Positions 25,780 through 34,167 of a stretch of DNA of 64,000 nt are shown one piece after another. Source of the DNA: BOG-932 sp965276835 (lineage in GTDB: Bacteria; Pseudomonadota; Alphaproteobacteria; BOG-932; Roseiterribacteraceae). The notes under the pieces are model-generated. The model ran no database searches. It was not told where the DNA came from and saw nothing but the letters and a program-made list of their open reading frames with translations. The stretch covers positions 1,302,001 through 1,366,000 of the forward strand of contig OZ255631.1 in NCBI GenBank assembly GCA_965276835.1, written 5' to 3'. The number at the start of each line of letters is the position of its first letter. The stretch's first letter is position 1. Position numbers and translations under genes: made by a program.

Positions 25780-26957
25780 GCAGCTTTGTTCGCCGCGTAT
25801 TTGCGACAATGGTCGAGATACGCCGCCTCATGCCCCGCGACCAGCTGGACGACGCTCGACCATAGCCAGGACGGCGCATCGAGCGTCGTCGAGTGGTTGC
25901 GGCGGAGCTCCGCCTGCCACGTCTTTCGGGTCGCATCGTCCATCTGCCGCGCATGAGCTTTTCCGACGACCATCGCCAGAAAACGGGCCACATTCATGGC
26001 CTCCGATTGCGGCAGATGTTCGATTTCGATCTTCATGTCCTGCGGCATTAATTCCCGCAGGAAGACAGAGCGGTCCATTAGCCGCGCCGACAACATCCGC
26101 TCGCCCAAAAACGGCGCCACGTGCAGTGCGCCTTGCACCACCCGTTCGCCGTTGGCGCGCGGCATCTGGGCGTCAGGATAACGCGGTGCGAGGGCTTGAA
26201 CCGCTTCCTTCACGTCCATCAGGCAGAATTGGCCGTCGACGCCGAGAAGCACTGCGTAGCGGAGCCGGCCCAATGAACTGCAGCCCTTCATCCAATAGGC
26301 GGCGTCCAACACCTTTACCTTGGCATCGTCGTTGCGGGACCGCAGCATGGTCGCCAGCCGGCGAACCTCGGGCGTTTCGAAGAGCTCGCCGATCGCGCGT
26401 TTTTCTTCCTTTGAGAGAGGCCAAAAGCGCTTACCGAGTGGAATGACCGGACTGACGCCCTCAAGCCGCTCGTCGGCGAGATTGCGCCACGACCGTTCCG
26501 CTGCGCGCTTCATCACGACACGTACCGCCCGCGGCTTTTCCGCGGCGTCCAGCGGATATCGCTTGCCAACGGCCTGCTCGTAGCCCTCGATCATCTGCTC
26601 GATCATGCGCGCTGTCGTAACGCCGGGAAGGTTCGAACCGCGCGCGGCGGTTGCCAGGGATAGGCCCAACCGGATCAGATCGTGCGCCGGATTACCGATC
26701 ACGGTCTGGTCGAGATCGCGTATCTGGATGGCAATGCGCCCTTTCGCATTCGCGACCGGCCCCAGATTGCCGACATGGCAATCACCGCAAATCCAGATGG
26801 GCGGTCCGTCCGGCAACGCAACCCGACCCACTGAATCCAGCCACTCGTAAAATTTGAGTGTATTGCCTCTGACATAGGCATGCGCCGAGCGCGCCATTTT
26901 GAGGTTGCGCCTTCCGTTCAGGAGGATTTGCCGTTCGTCGCTGTTGAGAAGACGCAA
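25776..26957 (-). CDS. DUF2252 family protein
   Basis: 393 residues. A TTG start at 26957 is supported by GGGAGAA seven bases upstream. RSAHAYVRGNTLKFYEW, WICGDCHVGNLGPV and IQIRDLDQTVIGNPAHDL match DUF2252, whose members resemble aminoglycoside-phosphotransferase-like kinases (HxGN and DxD-type motifs visible). Substrate unknown. Its stop overlaps the convergent adaptor gene by four bases. Confidence 0.88.
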   Translation of the reverse strand: MRLLNSDERQILLNGRRNLKMARSAHAYVRGNTLKFYEWLDSVGRVALPDGPPIWICGDCHVGNLGPVANAKGRIAIQIRDLDQTVIGNPAHDLIRLGLSLATAARGSNLPGVTTARMIEQMIEGYEQAVGKRYPLDAAEKPRAVRVVMKRAAERSWRNLADERLEGVSPVIPLGKRFWPLSKEEKRAIGELFETPEVRRLATMLRSRNDDAKVKVLDAAYWMKGCSSLGRLRYAVLLGVDGQFCLMDVKEAVQALAPRYPDAQMPRANGERVVQGALHVAPFLGERMLSARLMDRSVFLRELMPQDMKIEIEHLPQSEAMNVARFLAMVVGKAHARQMDDATRKTWQAELRRNHSTTLDAPSWLWSSVVQLVAGHEAAYLDHCRKYAANKAA

Positions 26958-27028
26958 AGAGAATTCTCCCGGGCCGTGGCGTTACATTCCTGCGGAACGG
27001 ATGCCGTGGCCGAATATTGTTTTCGTTG

Positions 27029-27796
27029 ATGTGCACCGTTTCACCACCACGCAATGTTCCCGCATCGGGTCTGGACAATCTCCGGATCGGAACGGCCGGC
27101 TGGTCGATTCCGCAGGATTTGCGGGCTGCCTCCCCGTTTTTCGGGACATTGCTCGAACGCTATTCGAAGGTCTTCAACGCGGTCGAAATCAACTCCAGTT
27201 TCTACCGTCCCCATCGCCGCGCCACCTATGAGCGCTGGGCGGCTTCGGTGGCGGACGATTTCCGATTTTCGGTGAAAATGCCGAAGCAGATCACGCATGG
27301 ACTCAGACTGCGCGAGATCGACGCCCCACTCGATCGCTTTCTCGACGAAGTCGGCGGGCTGGGACGGAAATTGGGCGCGATCCTGATTCAGATGCCGCCA
27401 AGCCTTGCCTTCGACAGTCAGGTTGCAGCCGATTTCCTGTCCTATGTACGCAGTCTTTCTAACGTGTTGCTCGCCATTGAACCGCGCGACCCAACCTGGT
27501 TCACGGCACAGGTTGGCGAAACGTTGTCGCAGTCGAAGATCGAGCTTGTCGTGGCGGACCCACCGCCCTGCCCAGGCGCTCCGCGCTGGGACGAAACGCT
27601 GCATGCCAGATATTTCCGCCTGCACGGCGCGCCTAGGATTTACTACTCGGACTACCCCGAAGAAACGCTGACGGCGCTGGCGCAAATACTGGCGGTTTCA
27701 TCAGCCAATCGACCGAGCTGGTGCATTTTCGACAATACCGCCGCCGGCAGAGCGACGATCAATGCGCTGAGTTTGCAGCGCCGTTTGGCCATTTAG
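27029..27796 (+). CDS. DUF72 (YecE-like) family protein
   Basis: 255 residues from ATG 27029; TTG 27017 is possible. LRIGTAGWSIPQ, FNAVEINSSFYRPHRRATYERW, FRFSVKMPKQITHGLRL and the later ARYFRLHGAPRIYYSDYPEE are diagnostic of DUF72, a TIM-barrel family. Function unknown. It is divergent from DUF2252, and its last 38 bases overlap the convergent DUF4239 gene. Confidence 0.92.
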   Translation: MCTVSPPRNVPASGLDNLRIGTAGWSIPQDLRAASPFFGTLLERYSKVFNAVEINSSFYRPHRRATYERWAASVADDFRFSVKMPKQITHGLRLREIDAPLDRFLDEVGGLGRKLGAILIQMPPSLAFDSQVAADFLSYVRSLSNVLLAIEPRDPTWFTAQVGETLSQSKIELVVADPPPCPGAPRWDETLHARYFRLHGAPRIYYSDYPEETLTALAQILAVSSANRPSWCIFDNTAAGRATINALSLQRRLAI

Positions 27797-28571
27797 AAAA
27801 GCTGCTCCTGACGTCAAGCAGCGCCTGCCGATCGACGGTGATCAACCCATGCTTGGGGCGATCCAGGTCGGCGATCAGCATGGTCACTACGGCGATCGAC
27901 ACAGCGATAATCGCGTTGGGGACGGTCTGCCGCGTTCCTAACAAACCTGCCGCATAACCCGTAAATCCGACGGCAACGGCCGACATTGCGAACAGCAGCA
28001 GGAAGGTCACTTGCGGTACGCGGTTGTGATCGGCGATCCTGCGCTTCTCATTGTAGTCGGTGACATCGTTCACCGACTGCGCGAACAGGCTGACCGGGAT
28101 CGATTCCGGCTTCTGGTGGCTGATCCCTACCGCTTCCGCCCACAAGGCTTTAAGCAGTTCGTCGCTATGCGCCGCCGCGGGGCTCTCTTGAGAATCGGTA
28201 TCCTCCAACATGCCGGCCAGCCGTGTGTCGGTATAATCCCGCAACAGCGCGGCAACTTTTTCCGCCGGCCCTTCCGGCAGAAATTGCGCGCGCAGCGCCG
28301 CTGTACCGATGGCGTTGGCCTCATCCACAATCAGCGTGCGATGAAGTTCGTAACGCGACAACGCGATCGAAAACGTGAAACCGATCAGCAGCGCCAGCAA
28401 CCCCAGCAGTGCGCTTTGGATCGTCGTGATGTGAGAATGAGCCAGCTCCCGGCCGCGATCTTTGCCGTGCAAACCCAGGCTGCAGCCAATTTCAGCCGCA
28501 GCGAAGATGAGCACCGCCGCGATGGGATAGGTCACCCAAAGGCTGATCCGGTACAGCCATTCAGCATGCAT
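27759..28571 (-). CDS. DUF4239-like membrane protein
   Basis: 270 residues. Two N-terminal helices (about 10-28 and 50-72), a cytoplasmic or periplasmic helical region, and two C-terminal helices (about 188-208 and 215-238). SALLGLLALLIGFTFSIALS with RYELHRTLIVDEANAIGTA is the signature of DUF4239/bestrophin-like proteins, so an ion channel role is possible but unproven. The C-terminal 12 codons overlap the DUF72 gene on the other strand. Confidence 0.8.
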   Translation of the reverse strand: MHAEWLYRISLWVTYPIAAVLIFAAAEIGCSLGLHGKDRGRELAHSHITTIQSALLGLLALLIGFTFSIALSRYELHRTLIVDEANAIGTAALRAQFLPEGPAEKVAALLRDYTDTRLAGMLEDTDSQESPAAAHSDELLKALWAEAVGISHQKPESIPVSLFAQSVNDVTDYNEKRRIADHNRVPQVTFLLLFAMSAVAVGFTGYAAGLLGTRQTVPNAIIAVSIAVVTMLIADLDRPKHGLITVDRQALLDVRSSFSKWPNGAANSAH

Positions 28572-28640
28572 GATAAACTCGAATCATCGTCCGCCGGGCA
28601 AACGGCGTGTCCCCCCTGCCCGGCGCTTCCAGCTTGCGGC

Positions 28641-29087
28641 TTATTCCTTGATCTTCGCGGAGACGATCTTGTCCGGATCCTTCACCGGCTCGCCACGTTT
28701 GATCTGGTCGACATTCTCCATGCCCGAGGTCACTTGCCCCCAAACGGTATATTGGCCGTCGAGGAAGCCGGCATCGCCGAAACAGATGAAGAACTGGCTG
28801 TCGCCGGAATCCGGATGGCCGGCGCGGGCCATGGAAACCGTACCGCGCTTGTGCGGTGTCTTGTTGAACTCGGCCTTCAGCTTCTCGCCCGAGCCGCCCA
28901 TGCCGGTGCCGGTCGGGTCGCCGGTCTGGGCCATGAAGCCGTCGATCACGCGATGGAAGACAACGCCGTCATAGAAACCGTCTTTCACCAGTTTGGTGAT
29001 GCGGGCGACATGGCCGGGAGCGACATCGGGGAGGGTCTGGATTTCAACCGGCCCCTTGGTGGTTTCGAGAACGATCGTGTCGGCCAT
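28641..29087 (-). CDS. cyclophilin-type peptidyl-prolyl isomerase, cytoplasmic
   Basis: 148 residues from ATG 29087 (AAGGAAG upstream), giving MADTIVLETTKGPVEIQ. VVFHRVIDGFMAQTGDPTG contains the catalytic Arg region; SMARAGHPDSGDSQFFICFG and LDGQYTVWGQV complete the cyclophilin core. It catalyses cis-trans isomerisation of Xaa-Pro bonds. Absence of a signal peptide points to the cytoplasmic form (PpiB-like). Divergent from the acyl-CoA synthetase gene. Confidence 0.95.
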   Translation of the reverse strand: MADTIVLETTKGPVEIQTLPDVAPGHVARITKLVKDGFYDGVVFHRVIDGFMAQTGDPTGTGMGGSGEKLKAEFNKTPHKRGTVSMARAGHPDSGDSQFFICFGDAGFLDGQYTVWGQVTSGMENVDQIKRGEPVKDPDKIVSAKIKE

Positions 29088-29224
29088 GGCAACTTCCTTG
29101 GATTGCGGTTTGAATGATGTCTTGAACAAGATGGCGCAAAAAGCGGAATGCTCAATGGCGCGCGGACGAGAATCGGTGCGCTAGATAACACCGCCGCTTG
29201 GGTAAGGCATAGGGAGGATCGATA

Positions 29225-30829
29225 ATGGATACGCTCGACACTGCGCTGGAAGAATATCGCCGGAAGCGGGAGACCTTCGTTTGGGATGTCCCGCCTCGTT
29301 TTAATTTCGCCCGCGACGTCGTCGACCGGTTCGCCGCCGACCCCGCGCGCCCAGCGACGCTCTATCGCGACGTCGCCGGCAATGAGACAAGCATCAGCTT
29401 CGGGCAGATGAGCGAATGGATTCACCGTTTTGCCGGGTTGCTGGACCAATTGGGCGTCCAGCGCGGCGAGCGGGTGATCGTGCTTCTGCCGCGAATCCCC
29501 GAATGGCAAATCACGACAGTGGGTACTTTACTGACCGGCGCCGTCGCGGTGCCGACCTCGATGGCGGTCCTGTCCGCCCGCGATATCCAGCACCGGGTCA
29601 ATCACAGCGAGGCGTCGGTCGTCGTGGCGACGCCGGATGCCGTCGCCATGCTGGACAGCCTCCGCCCGGAAATGCAGTCGCTGAAACATTATCTGGTGGT
29701 CACGGAAAACGGCGAAGCCGCACCCCCCGGCTGGATCGACTTCAACGCTGCACTGATGGCCGCCCCGCTGTCGCCCGGACGCGAAACCATGACCACGGAC
29801 CCGGCCCTCGTCTTCTACACGTCCGGCACGACCGGCAAGCCGAAGGCGGTGCTGCACAACCACTGTTATACCTATACCGGCACGCGACAAGCTTCGATCT
29901 GGCACGGTATCCTGCCGACCGACCGGTTCTGGCCGACGACTGGTTGGGCCAAGGCGGCGTTCGGCCCGTGGTCAGTCGGTGCGGAGATCGTGATCGTCAA
30001 CGGCCCATTCGACCCCAAAGAAGAACTCGCCCTGCTGGAATCGCTGGCGCCCGACGTGTTCTGCGCTCCACCGACGCAATATCGCCTGATGGCGAAGCAC
30101 GGCATGGACGGATACCATTTCCCAAAACTGCGCCAATGCGTGGCGGCGGGTGAACCGCTCAACCCCGAGATCATCCGGTCCTGGAAAGCCGCGACCGGCA
30201 TCACTATCCGCGACGGCTACGGCCAGAGCGAGGCCGGCTTGCTGATCGCCAATCTGGCTGGCCTGCCCGAACGCACGGGCTCAATGGGTTTGCCCGTGCC
30301 CGGTTATCACGTGGCGGTGATCGATGAGGCCGGCAACGAGCTCGGCCCCGATACGGTGGGCGACCTGGCGGTCAAATACCCGACACCCGGCCTGTTCATG
30401 GAATATTGGAAAAATCCGGAAGCGACAGCGAAGACAAAGCGCGGCGACTGGTACCTGACCGGCGACCGGGGGCGTTACGACAAGGAGGGATATTACTGGT
30501 TCGTCGGGCGCGCCGATGATGTAATCATCTCCGGCCCATTACGCATCGGCCCGTTCGAGGTCGAAAGCCTGCTGGTTGAGCACCCGTCGGTCGTCGAGGC
30601 TGCCGCTGTGGCCTATCCCGACGCCGATTTGGGTCATGTGATCAAGGCCTTCGTCGTCCTGAAACCTGGGGTTGAGCCGTCCAACGACGTGCTGGCATCA
30701 TTGCGCGCGCTGTTCGACAAAGCCGGCGAGGAACATCGCCTTCCTACATATTTTGAGTTTGTACCGTCCCTGCCGAAAACGCCGACCGGCAAGGTCAAGC
30801 GGGCGGAGTTGCGGGCGTTGTCGTCATGA
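29225..30829 (+). CDS. AMP-dependent acyl-CoA synthetase
   Basis: 534 residues with GGGAGG eight bases before the ATG. The P-loop-like VFYTSGTTGKPKAVLHNH, the A5 motif RDGYGQSEAGLLI, WYLTGDRGRYDKEGYYWFVG and the C-terminal Lys in PKTPTGKVKRAEL show a complete adenylate-forming enzyme. Sequence style is that of medium-chain acyl-CoA or benzoate-CoA type ligases. It activates a carboxylic acid to its CoA thioester in the cytoplasm; the acid is unknown. Stands alone on the plus strand. Confidence 0.92.
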   Translation: MDTLDTALEEYRRKRETFVWDVPPRFNFARDVVDRFAADPARPATLYRDVAGNETSISFGQMSEWIHRFAGLLDQLGVQRGERVIVLLPRIPEWQITTVGTLLTGAVAVPTSMAVLSARDIQHRVNHSEASVVVATPDAVAMLDSLRPEMQSLKHYLVVTENGEAAPPGWIDFNAALMAAPLSPGRETMTTDPALVFYTSGTTGKPKAVLHNHCYTYTGTRQASIWHGILPTDRFWPTTGWAKAAFGPWSVGAEIVIVNGPFDPKEELALLESLAPDVFCAPPTQYRLMAKHGMDGYHFPKLRQCVAAGEPLNPEIIRSWKAATGITIRDGYGQSEAGLLIANLAGLPERTGSMGLPVPGYHVAVIDEAGNELGPDTVGDLAVKYPTPGLFMEYWKNPEATAKTKRGDWYLTGDRGRYDKEGYYWFVGRADDVIISGPLRIGPFEVESLLVEHPSVVEAAAVAYPDADLGHVIKAFVVLKPGVEPSNDVLASLRALFDKAGEEHRLPTYFEFVPSLPKTPTGKVKRAELRALSS

Positions 30830-31164
30830 GCGTTTGGACGCCGCCCCCAAGGCTGGATACGCCGCCGGTTTCGAAATCCCGGGCGCCGATATTCATCGAG
30901 ATGCGCAACGAGCCGTCGAAAGGCCAGCAATGCGGCTAAGTCTGACACGACGCTTCTTTAGCTCTCAAGCGACCGCAGTTACCGTCCGCGGTCTGCTTCG
31001 CGTTCACCGACATCCCTTAACTGACAAGGTTAAGCAGGTGAAATTGGTGCGTTCCGAGCGTTTGAATGTCGCAGACAGTAGTATAAGATGTTATAGTATA
31101 TAAGATATCGGCTATCGTCGCCGTTTGATCCTATCGAACACATGATGCCAGCGAGGACGGAACA
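30830..31164. other. gap of 335 bases holding an EAL remnant and AT-rich tail
   Basis: No intact gene is visible. The left part contains a degraded EAL-domain fragment (30865-30955, listed separately). The right part from about 31040 is AT-rich (TATAAGATGTTATAGTATAT near 31082) and probably carries the promoter of the gene at 31165. Confidence 0.5.
30865..30955 (-). pseudogene. remnant of an EAL-domain phosphodiesterase gene
   Basis: Bases 30865-30955 align with 34635-34724 inside the intact EAL gene of this window. Runs such as CCGGTTTC, GATATT, CGAGAT, GGCCAGCA and GACAC-ACGCTT match in order, with about three quarters of positions equal and a single one-base insertion. On the minus strand the first frame reads SDLAALLA, as SDLTALLA in the intact gene, and is then frameshifted. 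Flanking sequence does not align, so only a piece of the old gene survives. Confidence 0.6.
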
Positions 31165-31650
31165 TTGCTCGGCAACCTTCGGCATCCACATTTCATGGAA
31201 ACTGCGCGCCAAGTCGATTGCGACGAAGGTGAAGTTCCGTCCCGTTATCATCGGGCCGTGATCGCGAGGGCGAAAACGGTGCTCGATCAGGTCGATCCGC
31301 TCCCCATGGTATATTCAGCGATAGACAAAGCCTGTTTGATGGCAAGCCTGGTGCTGATTCTGGGCAGCATCGGCATCGTAGGCTTTCAGATTCTGACCTG
31401 GTTTCGATACGGTGAATGGGTTCCGGTATCGAACACGTTGGTTTGGCAACGGCTTGGAGGCGCCCTTCCCGACGTAACTTGGCGCGGGATCGAGAACATT
31501 CTGTTATGGCTGTTTGATTGCCCTGCCAGCGTAACCGGCCTGATTCTTGGCGTTGGTACGGGATACTTGAAAAACCACTGCGCGTTCAGAGCTCTGGACA
31601 CGGGCGCGTGGCAGGCAGTATCCACCGGCGCGGCCGGTTCCAAACCGTAA
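31165..31650 (+). CDS. hypothetical protein with two membrane segments
   Basis: 161 residues from TTG 31165, chosen for the GAGGA seven bases upstream; ATG 31195 is an alternative. Hydrophobic helices near residues 58-78 (LMASLVLILGSIGIVGFQIL) and 110-130. A soluble N-terminal 50 residues is acidic/basic mixed. No family recognised. Convergent with the sulfotransferase gene. Confidence 0.5.
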   Translation: MLGNLRHPHFMETARQVDCDEGEVPSRYHRAVIARAKTVLDQVDPLPMVYSAIDKACLMASLVLILGSIGIVGFQILTWFRYGEWVPVSNTLVWQRLGGALPDVTWRGIENILLWLFDCPASVTGLILGVGTGYLKNHCAFRALDTGAWQAVSTGAAGSKP

Positions 31651-31683
31651 TTTCTGCGTTCGCGAAGAGGCTCACGCTGGCAG

Positions 31684-32838
31684 TCAGCCGGCATCGGCCA
31701 GGATCGAAAACCGCTTACGATATTCCGCGAAGACCGCGCTGAGGGAGCTTTCGTCAAGACCGTAATCGGTCAGCCAATAGTCATGCCTGCCCCGCCGACC
31801 CTTTGGATTATCGCGTGTCCAATCGGCCAGTTGTTTTCGAACCGAGTTGGGCATCGCCATGTCGACACGCCCATAGATATCCGCCACCGACCGAACAGGA
31901 TCGGCAACCAGCCGGTCGTAATCAACGTCGATCACGTTGTCGTTGCCGCCGGGGCTCGCCCGAAATGCCAGGAAGCGATCGAGGTGGCGGTCGACGAAAT
32001 GCAGCATCTCGCGGCCGATCCCGCGGCGATCTTGATTACCATAACGCGCCGCCCGGTATTGCCCGGTCAGCGCGCAAAGCGATGCCAGGGTCTGTGCGGG
32101 ATCGCGGTGGGTGACGACGAAGATCGCGTCGGGATAGACCGCCCGGATATCCGCCATCGCCAGCATATGATTGGGATATTTCAGCACCCACCGCCGGCGC
32201 GGGGCTCGCCACTGCAGAAGCTGAAGCACGCTGCGGTGGAACCGATAAGCGGCGGTGAAATCGGCTGAGATGAGCAGCCAGTCGAAATAGCTTGGCACCT
32301 GGAGATAGTTCTGAAACCCGGCCTGCGTGAAGGCCGCACTCATCAGATGAGCGCATTCGTCCGGTCCGGTCACATCCATCAAGTGCGTTGCGTCAAAATT
32401 GGCGACATCCCGCCGCCAGCCGTTCAGGAATTCGTCGGCCGCCGCGATGCGCGCTGCGATCGACGCGGGATCGGCGGCGGGCGGCGGACAGGGGTGCAGC
32501 GTTTCCCAGGTTCTGAGCAGCCGCAGGCGGTCGTCCTGGTCGAACAGATTTTGCAGGAAGGTGGTGCCGGAACGCGGCAGGCCCATCAGGAAGATCGGCT
32601 TTTCGATCGCTTCATCCAGGATTTCCGGATGGTCGGCCAACCACTGTGCGATTTCCAACCGATTGCGCAGCAGCCGGTGGATTTCGGCCTCCGACAGCGC
32701 GACGCCCTCGGCCGATAACACGCCGTCGGAATTCAGCGCGCCGACCAACCGCGTGAAGTTCTCGGCGAACGGATCGTTGCCGAACGCCGCGAGGCCGAAA
32801 TCGGTGGCGGCTTTTTGCTTCAGCGATACCGGATCCAT
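31684..32838 (-). CDS. sulfotransferase family protein
   Basis: 384 residues. The 5-prime PSB motif KPIFLMGLPRSGTTFLQNLF binds the phosphosulfate end of PAPS, and VVTHRDPAQTLASL is the 3-prime phosphate site. It would transfer sulfate from PAPS to an acceptor hydroxyl or amine; no acceptor can be named. Bacterial sulfotransferase_3-like members include enzymes acting on lipids and polysaccharides. It is divergent from the antiporter gene. Confidence 0.88.
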   Translation of the reverse strand: MDPVSLKQKAATDFGLAAFGNDPFAENFTRLVGALNSDGVLSAEGVALSEAEIHRLLRNRLEIAQWLADHPEILDEAIEKPIFLMGLPRSGTTFLQNLFDQDDRLRLLRTWETLHPCPPPAADPASIAARIAAADEFLNGWRRDVANFDATHLMDVTGPDECAHLMSAAFTQAGFQNYLQVPSYFDWLLISADFTAAYRFHRSVLQLLQWRAPRRRWVLKYPNHMLAMADIRAVYPDAIFVVTHRDPAQTLASLCALTGQYRAARYGNQDRRGIGREMLHFVDRHLDRFLAFRASPGGNDNVIDVDYDRLVADPVRSVADIYGRVDMAMPNSVRKQLADWTRDNPKGRRGRHDYWLTDYGLDESSLSAVFAEYRKRFSILADAG

Positions 32839-32952
32839 CGGAGGGTTCGTGCTTCCAAGCAGTCTGTTCCCGCCCGAACTATAGCCGCCGGCAACCGCCC
32901 GCGCCTACTATCCCCAACGTGTCCCGCTCGGACGCGTCGAGAAAGGCGCAGC

Positions 32953-34164
32953 ATGGAACTTGCCATTACCGACATCATCGGCCTGCTGGTCATCGCGATC
33001 ATCGTGGCGCTGGCGGCCCGGCGTCTTCGGTTGCCATACACGGTCGGGCTGGTGGTAACGGGAATTGGTCTGGCGCTCGCGCGACTGGGAACCCACCCCG
33101 CTTTGACGCATGATTTCATCTTCGACGTCATTCTGCCGCCGCTGCTGTTCGAGGCCGCGATCAATATTCACTGGAAGGAACTGCGCCAGGACGCGCGTCC
33201 GGTTCTGCTGTTAGCCATAGCCGGCACTCTGCTCGCGGCCGCGGTCGTGACAGCCGGAATGGTTTACGCGCTTCACTGGCCCCTGCCCTCGGCGGCGATG
33301 TTCGGCGTGCTGATTGCCGCCACCGATCCGGTCGCGGTCATCGCAATGTTCAAGGACAGTGGCGTCAAGGGCCGGCTGCGACTCCTGGTCGAAAGCGAAA
33401 GCCTGTTCAATGATGGTGTCGCCGCTGTCCTGTTCACGCTGACGCTCGGGTTCACCCACGGCGGCGAGGGTACCGACGTCACGGCGCTGCACATCGCACA
33501 GACTCTCGCACTAACGGTCGGCGGCGGGGTCGTTGTCGGGCTGGCCACTGGCCTGGCTGCCGTTGCCGTCGCCGGCCGCACGTCGGATCACCTGATCGAG
33601 GGGACATTGACCACGATCGCCGCCTACGGATCCTTCCGGCTCGCCGAGCGATTCGGCTGTTCGGGCGTTCTCGCGACAGTGATCGCGGGGCTGGTGATCG
33701 GTAATCTCGGCATTTGGTCCGGCCATCCGCGGACCCGCGTCAGCGAGCATGGACGTGATTTCGTCCTCGGTCTTTGGGATTTCGCGGCATTCGCCGCCAA
33801 TTCGATTGTCTTCCTATTGATCGGGCTGACGGTTGCGGAAATTTCGTTCAGCCGCCTTGGACTGCCCGCCCTGACGATCGTGATCACGCTGACGCTCGTT
33901 GCGCGCGCGGCGACGGTCTATCCACTTTCCATGGTATTCGGGCGGAGTCGGCAATCCATACCGATTGCCATGCAGCACATCCTGTGGTGGGGCGGGTTGC
34001 GTGGCGCGCTCGGTCTGGCGCTGGCCCTGTCCCTGCCGCCATCCCTGCCCATGCGCGACGAAATCCTGATCGCGACTTTCAGCGTTGTGGCGTTTTCCGT
34101 CGTAATCCAAGGAATTTCGATGCCTTGGCTGCTGCGGATGCTGGGATTCAGCCGGGGAGCGTGA
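32953..34164 (+). CDS. CPA1-family Na+/H+ antiporter
   Basis: 403 residues from ATG 32953 with AAAGG before it; the longer frame upstream lacks support. About 11-12 hydrophobic helices. Helix 5-6 region carries VESESLFNDGVAAVLF, the ion-binding ESxxxND motif of CPA1 exchangers. PTDP-type AATDPVAVIAMF is also present. It exchanges sodium or potassium for protons at the inner membrane. No long cytoplasmic C-terminal domain. Convergent, three bases apart, with the EAL gene. Confidence 0.9.
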   Translation: MELAITDIIGLLVIAIIVALAARRLRLPYTVGLVVTGIGLALARLGTHPALTHDFIFDVILPPLLFEAAINIHWKELRQDARPVLLLAIAGTLLAAAVVTAGMVYALHWPLPSAAMFGVLIAATDPVAVIAMFKDSGVKGRLRLLVESESLFNDGVAAVLFTLTLGFTHGGEGTDVTALHIAQTLALTVGGGVVVGLATGLAAVAVAGRTSDHLIEGTLTTIAAYGSFRLAERFGCSGVLATVIAGLVIGNLGIWSGHPRTRVSEHGRDFVLGLWDFAAFAANSIVFLLIGLTVAEISFSRLGLPALTIVITLTLVARAATVYPLSMVFGRSRQSIPIAMQHILWWGGLRGALGLALALSLPPSLPMRDEILIATFSVVAFSVVIQGISMPWLLRMLGFSRGA

Positions 34165-34167
34165 CCG

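Noticed and set aside
28591..28627. Nine-base inverted repeat CGCCGGGCA / TGCCCGGCG between the cyclophilin and DUF4239 genes.
   Set aside because: The loop is about 17 bases and no T-run follows on either strand, so terminator function could not be supported.
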